From positions 1 to 42,529 of IMG/VR virus record IMGVR_UViG_3300033291_000003: a DNA stretch of 42,529 nucleotides; one strand, 5' to 3'. The stretch's first letter is position 1; the number at the start of each line of letters is the position of its first letter. Below the pieces are notes generated by a model, which was not told the origin of the DNA, searched no databases, and was given only the letters and a program-made list of their open reading frames with translations. A program made the position numbers and the translations under genes. Shown one piece after another: positions 13,979 through 18,600 of this stretch. The DNA is from a virus.

Positions 13979-14008
13979 AAAAAGCGCCCCGCCCGTAATG
14001 AACGGGGC
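13979..14008 (-). terminator. Intrinsic terminator within the early operon
   Basis: Minus strand: GCCCCG (plus 14003-14008) pairs with CGGGGC (plus 13986-13991), with extra CCCG/CGGG pairing possible inside the loop, followed by GC and five T. It lies between a 52-aa gene and the annealing-protein gene. It may reduce transcription into the recombination genes unless antiterminated. Confidence 0.6.
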
Positions 14009-14043
14009 CAGTGTAGGGGGTAAAGGGTAGTCCTGCTGCTCAT

Positions 14044-14202
14044 TTAGTTAATTGCTTTTTTTATTTTTTCATATTTATGCAAGTCAAAATAAAATCCATT
14101 ATCAATCCTCTTCACTGACTCCAATAACTTGCGCTTTGCGGCATTTGTTTCTTCCCTGGATACATACGTTAAAATAGGTTTCATATTGGCCTTGTTTTTC
14201 AT
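14044..14202 (-). CDS. Small basic protein, 52 aa
   Basis: Translation MKNKANMKPILTYVSREETN then a Lys/Arg-rich helix and YEKIKKAIN. The ATGA start overlaps the stop of its neighbour, which supports coupled translation. A terminator follows. No motif was recognised; the basic charge suggests nucleic-acid contact. Confidence 0.55.
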   Translation of the reverse strand: MKNKANMKPILTYVSREETNAAKRKLLESVKRIDNGFYFDLHKYEKIKKAIN

Positions 14203-14429
14203 ACTGCAAACCCCTCATTCATAGCCGTATGTTTTCCGTATAGTTTTACGGCGCTTCGATCTATATCGTTTAGTGATTCTTTTTCTTTTTCTAATTGATC
14301 CTGTAGTTCTCTCTCTATCGCAATCCATTCACCTTTACGTTCCTGGCATATTATGAGTTCTTTTTCATAGCGTTCTATCCGCCTGACAGTTAATTCCCGA
14401 TCTTCATACAATGTCTGTGGAGGTATCAT
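14199..14429 (-). CDS. Coiled-coil protein, 76 aa
   Basis: Start 14429 (MIPPQTLYEDRELTVRRIER) overlaps the previous stop by four bases and has GGAACCGG upstream. Residues 10-60 form a long charged helix with heptad spacing (YEKELIICQERKGEW, ELQDQLEKEKESL). Function unknown. Confidence 0.58.
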   Translation of the reverse strand: MIPPQTLYEDRELTVRRIERYEKELIICQERKGEWIAIERELQDQLEKEKESLNDIDRSAVKLYGKHTAMNEGFAV

Positions 14430-14725
14430 TTTTCCGGTTCCTCTCTCATATTGGAACCACACTTCGGGCAAAAATTCATATTATTTTCTGTAGGGGTTCC
14501 AGCAGTTAATTGCCAAGGTTCATCACAGATAGAGCATTCATATACATTATTGTCATCATCAAAATTCCCAGTTTGTATCCATTCTCCGTGCTTTACCATA
14601 TCAATGGTTGGCGCATTTCCGATTAAATTAATGACTTGATATACTTTTAGCTCACTGTCGCTTATTGCTCCGTGATATTCGTCACGTAAAAAAGCTTCTA
14701 TCGCGTCACCGTCTATTGGTCTCAT
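14426..14725 (-). CDS. Zinc-ribbon protein of the MRPIDxDxxxxxL type, 99 aa
   Basis: Starts MRPIDGDAIEAFLRDEYHGA and includes NAPTIDMVKHGEW, then CSICDEPW and CPKCGSNM. This order (RPID-D, APTID, HGxW, two CxxC) is a well-known architecture of hypothetical proteins in clostridial prophages. The zinc ribbon is clear; the role is not known. It overlaps both neighbours. Confidence 0.72.
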   Translation of the reverse strand: MRPIDGDAIEAFLRDEYHGAISDSELKVYQVINLIGNAPTIDMVKHGEWIQTGNFDDDNNVYECSICDEPWQLTAGTPTENNMNFCPKCGSNMREEPEK

Positions 14726-14847
14726 TTCGCCACTTCCTCAACTTCCGGCACCGGGATCACCGCGCCACATGTACAACACTTCCATGCGTTCAGATCGTCG
14801 GATGAGTGATTTTCTTCCCCGCATTTAGGGCATGTACGTACTACCAT
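14722..14847 (-). CDS. Mini zinc-ribbon protein, 41 aa
   Basis: MVVRTCPKCGEENHSSDDLN and then WKCCTCGAVIPVPEVEEVAK gives two CxxC knuckles 17 residues apart, a minimal zinc ribbon. CAGGAGGC lies eight bases before ATG and the stop overlaps the next start (ATGA). The strong signals make it a real gene. Confidence 0.68.
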   Translation of the reverse strand: MVVRTCPKCGEENHSSDDLNAWKCCTCGAVIPVPEVEEVAK

Positions 14848-14850
14848 TGT

Positions 14851-15015
14851 TTACGCCTCCTGATCGTCATATTTCTTGCCCCATGCAAAATTTTTGCATC
14901 GTTGATAGTACCATTTATACACGCCAGATAATTCGCAATTATGTGCGCTATTCCAATATTTGCAGTGTTCACATTTAATATTTGATTTTTTGCTTTTATC
15001 TAGCTTTCTCGCCAT
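14851..15015 (-). CDS. Cys-rich 54-aa protein
   Basis: The ATG at 15015 (MARKLDKSKKSNIKCEHCKY) has GGGAGG nine bases upstream; an in-frame start 23 codons earlier would overlap the neighbouring membrane peptide. CEHC, then Cys33 (NCELSG) and CKNF make a four-Cys zinc site of the kind C-x2-C-x-Y-W in small phage proteins. The role is unknown. Confidence 0.62.
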   Translation of the reverse strand: MARKLDKSKKSNIKCEHCKYWNSAHNCELSGVYKWYYQRCKNFAWGKKYDDQEA

Positions 15016-15020
15016 TTCTC

Positions 15021-15119
15021 TTACCTCCCAACTATTTGCCATACCAAGACACCTACAGAAACAACTATGATTAAGTTGCACCAAAACCGGGTACGATCAG
15101 AGCGTAGTATGCGGATCAT
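15021..15119 (-). CDS. Single-pass membrane peptide, 32 aa
   Basis: MIRILRSDRTRFWCNLIIVV continues SVGVLVWQIVGR. There is a basic N-terminus and one hydrophobic span of about 17 residues (residues 14-30). The ATGA start overlaps the previous stop. Its last codons and stop (GGG AGG TAA) supply the next ribosome site. Although tiny, its position between two coupled genes supports translation. Membrane location is inferred from composition. Confidence 0.5.
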   Translation of the reverse strand: MIRILRSDRTRFWCNLIIVVSVGVLVWQIVGR

Positions 15120-15289
15120 GAGTGCACCTTTGGATCGTAAGAACAGTATGAAGTTCCTTCTTCTTCCAAGTTACAAAACAAGCAAACGTCATTACAATTT
15201 TGACGCTCTTTACAATCCATACAACAACGCATGTCCTGGTGTTTAGGGCAACAGTCTATTCCATCTTTTTCATATGGACACATTTCCAT
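15116..15289 (-). CDS. Very Cys-rich protein, 57 aa
   Basis: MEMCPYEKDGIDCCPKHQDM and onward has twelve cysteines in 57 residues (CC, CCMDCKERQNC, CLFCN and more), with a GGGGAGGG ribosome site eight bases before ATG. The spacing suggests two metal sites, zinc or iron-sulfur. It overlaps the membrane peptide by four bases. No family was recognised. Confidence 0.62.
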   Translation of the reverse strand: MEMCPYEKDGIDCCPKHQDMRCCMDCKERQNCNDVCLFCNLEEEGTSYCSYDPKVHS

Positions 15290-15324
15290 TGCTTGTCCCT
15301 CCCCTATATATCCTAAATATAAAT

Positions 15325-15621
15325 TTATGATTGATCCTTTATGGTAAAAGTTCCACCTAAATAAATAGTGTTTTCCGTGGCATATAATCCACCATCTTTT
15401 TTAATCTTTCTTGCCACCCAAAAAAGTCCATTAAACTTAATGAGCTTGTATTCTACATTGTATTTAATAATATGCATTCCAGGCTTCAGCCCATACAATA
15501 CAAACTCAAGGCTCTCTTGTAATTTACGTTTTTCTTCCTCCTTGTATTGAAGGGTGTAATCTAAATCTTCAATCTCTTGTTCTTTCAGTTTAATGGCATC
15601 TCTTATTTCTTGTTCGTTCAT
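15325..15621 (-). CDS. Coiled-coil protein with C-terminal beta domain, 98 aa
   Basis: Residues 1-42 are a charged heptad helix (MNEQEIRDAIKLKEQEIEDL, YKEEEKRKLQESL). The remainder is beta-prone with Tyr/Trp. It lies 12 bases downstream of the HTH gene 15634-16065. It is a probable oligomer of unknown function. Confidence 0.58.
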   Translation of the reverse strand: MNEQEIRDAIKLKEQEIEDLDYTLQYKEEEKRKLQESLEFVLYGLKPGMHIIKYNVEYKLIKFNGLFWVARKIKKDGGLYATENTIYLGGTFTIKDQS

Positions 15622-15633
15622 TTTCTTATCCCC

Positions 15634-16065
15634 TTATCCCGCTATTTCTGTTCTTTCCTGTCTCTCATATTCAAGCATTGTTTTTAAAACCATATTGTTG
15701 AACCAATCCTGTATGCTCATATAGCCCAATTCATGTACGGCTGTTTTAAGTGACTTATAAGCTGTTTCTGACAAACGACATCCAGGCCTGCAAGTGTTCC
15801 TATGCCTGTCCACCTTCTTCGTATGTGTAGCGTTCTCGCGGCTCATGCAGTTTGCAAGGTTCATTTCTTCTTTAGTGTATATGTCACTCGGACTCACGTT
15901 GAGAAAGTAGCATAATGCTTTTAGCGTCTCTTTGTTGGTAAGTACTACTCCATGCTCAATGATTGACAATAGTGGTATGCTCATGCATGGCTCTATCTGT
16001 TTAAGATAATCCACGATATCAGTCTGTCTATATTTATTCTTTTCTCGTATCTGTTTGAGGTTCAT
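15634..16065 (-). CDS. XRE-type HTH regulator, 143 aa
   Basis: Residues 2-65 form a Cro/C1-type HTH (KNKYRQTDIVDYLKQIEP, SIIEHGVVLTNKETLKALCY, FLNVSPSDIY). The C-terminal 60 residues include RLSETAYKSLKTAVHELGYM and a helical end that may form a second DNA-binding or dimer unit. It is the first protein gene after the structured RNA region at 16.1-16.97 kb and uses an AAAGGAAAC ribosome site. It could bind the late-promoter operator, but this is speculation. Confidence 0.75.
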   Translation of the reverse strand: MNLKQIREKNKYRQTDIVDYLKQIEPCMSIPLLSIIEHGVVLTNKETLKALCYFLNVSPSDIYTKEEMNLANCMSRENATHTKKVDRHRNTCRPGCRLSETAYKSLKTAVHELGYMSIQDWFNNMVLKTMLEYERQERTEIAG

Positions 16066-16266
16066 AATGTTTCCTTTATATATCCTCCGTAGAGGTTGAT
16101 TGCGCGGGTGGGCTTTCCAACAACGTTGCCCAAGCGTCCTCGGGACGCCGGTACTCGCCCACCTTATTGCCCCTGCAATAGATTCCTCTATCGCTTTAAC
16201 GGACTGGCCGTCCGAACCATTTGTCTCCCACGAGATAGATCAAGATTATTGTCTTGGTCACATTCA

Positions 16267-16283
16267 CACGGAGTTGAACCGTG
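16267..16283 (-). other. T-loop hairpin 4 (CACGG-TTCAACT-CCGTG)
   Basis: A 5-bp stem with a 7-base TTCAACT loop, matching the tRNA T-arm consensus. It has no recognisable acceptor or anticodon arm around it. T-loops also occur as tertiary-contact modules in large RNAs. Confidence 0.6.
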
Positions 16284-16313
16284 CTCCCTTCGCTCCATGC
16301 CCTCGGTTAGCGA

Positions 16314-16330
16314 TCCCGAATCGAACGGGA
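16314..16330 (-). other. T-loop hairpin 3 (TCCCG-TTCGATT-CGGGA)
   Basis: A perfect 5-bp stem closing a TTCGATT loop, starting four bases after the CCA end of the mini tRNA-like unit at 16335-16376. No tRNA body surrounds it, so it is read as part of the structured RNA. Confidence 0.6.
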
Positions 16331-16334
16331 CTTG

Positions 16335-16376
16335 TGGTAGGCAGTACCGGAATCGAACCGGTTAAACCTTCTGCCC
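16335..16376 (-). other. Miniature tRNA-like unit with encoded CCA (unit 1)
   Basis: Minus strand: GGGCAGA, seven bases, then a perfect T-arm (ACCGG-TTCGATT-CCGGT), ACTGCCT, A and CCA. The 7-base ends pair with six of seven positions, so acceptor stem, T-arm, discriminator and CCA are correct, but the D-arm and anticodon arm are absent. At 42 nt it resembles a tRNA minihelix. It may be a tRNA-derived module in the large RNA or a relic of a deleted tRNA gene. Confidence 0.55.
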
Positions 16377-16594
16377 CCATATTTAATCCTCCGTAGAAGT
16401 TAATCGCATATGCCCCGGCAAGCGCCAGCACACTTAACCGGGGGAATCCTTACCCTGCTGGGGGCTTGCGGGTGAATCCCGAACATCCCGCCCTCGTGTC
16501 TTTCAACGAGAGATCGTCTCAAACCAGACTAACTAGTATCGTCCAGCCACCTTTTGTCCTCTCGGGAAGGACATACGGTGTATCTCAATGGATT

Positions 16595-16646
16595 TGGTGG
16601 GAGTAACCAGAATCGAACTGGTAAAACGCCTCTTAACGTTTCTCCC
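16595..16646 (-). other. Miniature tRNA-like unit with encoded CCA (unit 2)
   Basis: Minus strand: GGGAGAA pairs with TACTCCC (six of seven), with a single 5-bp hairpin (AAACG/CGTTT, 8-base loop) in place of both D- and anticodon arms, then the T-arm ACCAG-TTCGATT-CTGGT, discriminator A and CCA. The total is 52 nt. It shares the same internal A-A mismatch near the base of the acceptor as unit 1, suggesting a common design rather than random decay. Confidence 0.55.
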
Positions 16647-16767
16647 CCATGGGCCGGGGATATCCGCAATACCCCGGCATACTTCGCTTCATCCCTCGTC
16701 AGGGTCCGTCAAACCTGCGGATGAATGACGGATACATAGCCGCGCTCTCGTTGTTGGCGGCGCTTGT

Positions 16768-16874
16768 GACAGGGGCAGGATTTGAACCTGCATGGGTTGC
16801 CATTATGACATTAACCCTCACCGAAGGTTGCGACCCTTCCAAGCTGCGTCTTTCCAGACTTCCGCCACCCTGCC
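16768..16874 (-). tRNA. Divergent long-variable-arm tRNA-like gene (anticodon-like CGC)
   Basis: The 107-nt minus-strand unit has acceptor GGCAGGG/CCCTGTC (one G-U), a Leu-like D-arm (GCG...CGC with GG in the loop), a 5-bp stem GAAGG/CCTTC with loop GTCGCAA, a long variable arm closed by GGGTT/AACCC, and a perfect T-arm (GCAGG-TTCAAAT-CCTGC). Six unpaired bases between D- and anticodon arms, and an Ala-type CGC anticodon on a type II body, are abnormal. It may be a non-standard phage tRNA or a tRNA-mimic. CCA is not encoded. Confidence 0.45.
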
Positions 16875-16895
16875 ATATAAAGTTTTCAAAAATGC

Positions 16896-16967
16896 AGGCG
16901 GGGAAAGGATTTGAACCTCTCGTGCCGGATTAACAATCCGGTGGTCGATCGCACCATTTTACCCGCC
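16896..16967 (-). tRNA. tRNA-Asn(GUU), divergent D-arm
   Basis: The 72-nt minus-strand gene has an acceptor GGCGGGT/CCCCGCC (one mismatch at the inner end) and an anticodon arm CCGGA-TTGTTAA-TCCGG with anticodon GUU at plus 16932-16934. The T-arm is AGAGG-TTCAAAT-CCTTT with one wobble. The D-stem is best drawn as TGGT/ACCA with a 7-base loop lacking the usual GG, after a four-base linker. The 3' end is TGCA, not CCA. The leader TTTGAAAAGTTAATATGGC resembles the spacer before the next tRNA-like gene. Confidence 0.65.
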
Positions 16968-17003
16968 ATATTAACTTTTCAAAGTCCGTACCTGTGCAGC
17001 ATC

Positions 17004-17240
17004 TTATTTATTCTTAATCTGTTTACTATGCATTTCCGATGCAATAATTAATCCGCCCTGAGCTGGGATATAACTCACCCAAAAAGCTAAAAATATCTTC
17101 GTAATTGGCCATATCCATGCTGATGTTTCAACGTTTGTTTCCTTTATGCAATTAATAAACTGTGTCAGTCCTGATGTAAAAAGCCAAATAAATAAAACTA
17201 TACTTACAAGAAATCCAATAATGATTACAAAAACTTTCAT
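17004..17240 (-). CDS. Two-span membrane protein, 78 aa
   Basis: Hydrophobic segments at about residues 2-27 (MKVFVIIIGFLVSIVLFIWL) and 40-65 (AWIWPITKIFLAFWVSYIPA) flank a short polar loop, and the tail is basic (KQIKNK). GAAGGAGAA precedes the ATG. It is located early in the leftward operon, next to the tRNA and RNA block. It might be an exclusion or holin-like protein; no family was recognised. Confidence 0.6.
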   Translation of the reverse strand: MKVFVIIIGFLVSIVLFIWLFTSGLTQFINCIKETNVETSAWIWPITKIFLAFWVSYIPAQGGLIIASEMHSKQIKNK

Positions 17241-17309
17241 CTACAATTCTCCTTCAATATATTTGTCCAGGCCCCCACCTGCCTGTCCATCCGGCACCCG
17301 ATCAATCAT
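17241..17309 (-). CDS. Possible 22-aa peptide
   Basis: MIDRVPDGQAGGGLDKYIEG ends GEL, whose codons carry the AAGGAG ribosome site of the next gene, the same habit seen in other small genes here. GCGGGG lies too close to the ATG to be a good site. It is weakly supported. Confidence 0.3.
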   Translation of the reverse strand: MIDRVPDGQAGGGLDKYIEGEL

Positions 17310-17400
17310 CCCCGCAGGGATTATCAAAGCCTGTCAATGCAGGGGTCACACCATACATAGTGCGCTGTGCCGTTTCCCACTTAAAATTAATCCCATTCAC
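17302..17400 (-). CDS. Possible 32-aa peptide
   Basis: A GTG-started frame overlapping the end of the upstream gene gives 32 residues including KWETAQRTMYGVTPALTGFD and ends by overlapping the next small frame. There is no clear ribosome site. It is listed because it fills an otherwise empty gap in an operon with almost no spacing. Confidence 0.28.
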   Translation of the reverse strand: MNGINFKWETAQRTMYGVTPALTGFDNPCGDD

Positions 17401-17590
17401 CCATGAACCGCAAAAACGGTATCCTCGGTATCTTCACCCAACTCCTGATTACAATAACGGGAAAGCCTAAAGCCTCTGGGTTTTCATGCGCCTGTATCCT
17501 AATGTAATGTGGGTCAGAGTTAATAATAGGCGCAATATCTGCGGCAGTAAGTATATCTTTATCAAGTGACTTTATCTCTTGTATTGTCAT
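17387..17590 (-). CDS. Excisionase-like / DNA-binding protein, 67 aa
   Basis: MTIQEIKSLDKDILTAADIA then PIINSDPHYIRIQAHENPEA matches the small winged-helix pattern of phage DNA-binding proteins that start with 'L(T/S)AADIAP' and end with a basic R-x-P-x-x-x-F-L segment. It is the second gene of the leftward operon, directly after the Cro-like gene, where excisionase or antirepressor genes are common. Role as Xis is inferred. Confidence 0.55.
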   Translation of the reverse strand: MTIQEIKSLDKDILTAADIAPIINSDPHYIRIQAHENPEALGFPVIVIRSWVKIPRIPFLRFMGEWD

Positions 17591-17618
17591 GATTCACACC
17601 CCGAATAAGAATTCGCAT

Positions 17619-17837
17619 TTATGCGACTGTCTTGCTAAAAAAAATATCAATTGCTTCTTGCGGAGAAATATTAAGGCATTCGCAAAGCCTATGAATGTCC
17701 TCGATCAAAAGCTTGTTCCTCTTTATCCGCCTATAAAAAGTTGTTCTATCAATGCCTATTTCCTTCGCGATGGCTTCTTTCGTTGTCCTCTGTTCGGCAA
17801 TTTTCCCGTTAAGTTTATCAATGTCAACGCGATACAT
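17619..17837 (-). CDS. Cro-like HTH repressor, 72 aa
   Basis: This is the first gene of the leftward early operon. MYRVDIDKLNGKIAEQRTTK is followed by the HTH AIAKEIGIDRTTFYRRIKR, then helices ending DIHRLCECLNISPQEAIDIF. Its size and position opposite the XRE repressor suggest a Cro counterpart. Transcription should start from TTGACA-17-TATTCT at 17892-17920. GGGGAGAGGGGA precedes the start. Confidence 0.75.
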   Translation of the reverse strand: MYRVDIDKLNGKIAEQRTTKEAIAKEIGIDRTTFYRRIKRNKLLIEDIHRLCECLNISPQEAIDIFFSKTVA

Positions 17838-17891
17838 TATACTTCCCCTCTCCCCCCTAGTAATGTCGCATAATTGCTACTCCTTGGTTCA

Positions 17892-17931
17892 AGAATACTA
17901 CTGTAGATTCCTTATGTCAATACTAAAGTAG
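17892..17931 (-). promoter_or_regulatory. Early leftward promoter with two operator-like sites
   Basis: Minus strand: -35 TTGACA (plus 17915-17920), 17-base spacer, -10 TATTCT (plus 17892-17897). CTACTGTAG, a perfect palindrome at 17898-17906, lies in the spacer next to the -10. A near copy, CTAAAGTAG, stands at 17923-17931 just outside the -35. They are 25 bp apart, as expected for side-by-side dimers of a C1/Cro pair. This is the immunity control point for the whole leftward operon. Confidence 0.72.
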
Positions 17932-17952
17932 CAAATGTGCAATATTTTTTTG

Positions 17953-17981
17953 TTGCATCTTTGCAACTTATGTGATATATT
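17953..17981 (+). promoter_or_regulatory. Repressor-maintenance promoter
   Basis: Plus strand: -35 TTGCAT (17953-17958), 17-base spacer, -10 TATATT (17976-17981), followed by a 60-base leader to the XRE repressor ATG. It diverges from the early leftward promoter, with the second operator-like site about 20 bp upstream of its -35, so the repressor could regulate both. Confidence 0.62.
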
Positions 17982-18046
17982 AACGCTGGATAAATTTTGG
18001 CTGTCGAAATATGTAAATTTTATTTGACATAACGGAGGGGATATAA

Positions 18047-18385
18047 ATGACTACAGGTGAGAGGATTCGCAACAGAAGAAAAGAGCTTAATATACCTGCC
18101 GGTAAACTTGCAGATGAAATAGGCTTATCTCGTTCAACAATATTTAGATATGAAAGCGGATTTATAGAAAAAATGCCAATTGATTCACTTGTTCCAATTG
18201 CTCGTGCGTTAAATACAACAGTCCAGTATCTTATGGGATGGGATAATGAAAAAGAACCCGTCTCTAATATAAAAGACGGGATTGAGAAAGAAGCTATGAT
18301 CCGCTTTGAATCTCTTTCGGAGTCTCAAAAATTAGAGGCATTGAACTATCTTCGTTATCTTTCAACGAATCCAAAAAAGAAATGA
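18047..18385 (+). CDS. XRE/C1-type prophage repressor, 112 aa
   Basis: Residues 3-62 form a Cro/C1 HTH (GERIRNRRKELNIPAGKLAD, EIGLSRSTIFRYE, LVPIARALNTTVQYLMGWD). The C-terminal 45 residues are a helical, acidic dimer segment. No LexA-like peptidase domain is present, so RecA-driven self-cleavage is unlikely; induction probably relies on an antirepressor or another signal. GGAGGGG lies about eight bases before ATG. Expressed rightward, divergent from the Cro-like gene. Confidence 0.82.
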   Translation: MTTGERIRNRRKELNIPAGKLADEIGLSRSTIFRYESGFIEKMPIDSLVPIARALNTTVQYLMGWDNEKEPVSNIKDGIEKEAMIRFESLSESQKLEALNYLRYLSTNPKKK

Positions 18386-18600
18386 ACGCTAGTTTTTCGC
18401 TTAAAGGAAAACAACAAAATAGGCAATGAATGTCTGTCCATTTTAATGTTGGCATAAAATAAAGACCCCTTTCTGCGAGATGCATTGTGTAATAAGTGTA
18501 TAACCATATAGTCAATATGTAAACTTTAAATGACGATATTTCCCGGGATCAATAAAGATAACTAATTCTAAACAAATTATTATAGGAATTAAAAAATATA
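18386..18600 (+). other. Spacer between repressor and integrase
   Basis: This 215-base AT-rich spacer holds only very short frames. A GGAATT before the integrase ATG is a weak ribosome site 13 bases away. I see no convincing promoter or terminator; integrase may be read from the repressor transcript at low level. Confidence 0.5.

Larger units (their letters stand above)
16084..16399 (-). repeat. Duplicated UACG-tetraloop hairpin motif
   Basis: CCTCTACGGAGGAT (hairpin 16084-16095) and CTTCTACGGAGGAT (hairpin 16388-16399) occur 304 bases apart on the minus strand, each preceded by A-T-Y-A-A. Both fold as a 4-bp stem with a UACG loop closed by C-G, a very stable tetraloop. The single difference changes a C-G pair to U-G, keeping the stem. 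The GGAGG half could also act as a ribosome site, but no good gene follows the first copy. Confidence 0.6.
16084..16767 (-). ncRNA. Candidate large structured phage RNA (GOLLD/ROOL-like)
   Basis: About 680 bases without a convincing gene, GC-rich against an AT-rich genome, and full of minus-strand pairing. It has a 7-bp stem (16653-16659 with 16672-16678), a 6-bp stem (16706-16711 with 16726-16731) whose loop can pair with 16688-16694 or kiss 16662-16667, and an H-type pseudoknot (16456-16461/16425-16430 interleaved with 16438-16443/16413-16418). It also has an 8-bp stem capped by GGAA (16175-16194), four T-loop hairpins and two UACG hairpins. Large prophage RNAs GOLLD and ROOL are known to lie next to tRNA genes in Firmicutes phages, as here. 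The class assignment is inference; the alternative is a decayed tRNA cluster. Confidence 0.6.

Noticed and set aside
16260-16376. 38-codon minus-strand frame starting ATGGGGGCAGAAGG after a GGAGG
   Set aside because: The ribosome site is good but the frame reads straight through three T-loop hairpins (GSIPVL and similar), so structure explains the sequence better than coding.
16096-16396. Overlapping plus-strand open frames of about 90 codons
   Set aside because: They run through T-arm hairpins and CCA ends; the peptides (GIEPV, EPALFA-like strings) are the usual false translations of tRNA sequence and have no ribosome sites.
16649-16933. 94-codon plus-strand frame over the tRNA-like genes
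   Set aside because: It translates the complement of tRNA T-arms and anticodon stems (GAGFEPAW, GKGFEPL), a well-known artefact.
16084-17000. Simple cluster of decayed host tRNAs
   Set aside because: Not fully excluded, but interleaved pseudoknots, matching loop sequences, UACG and GNRA hairpins and conserved mini-unit geometry are not expected of decaying tRNAs.
18294-18515. 73-codon minus-strand frame overlapping the repressor end
   Set aside because: It has no ribosome site, no family pattern, and opposes a well-supported repressor gene.
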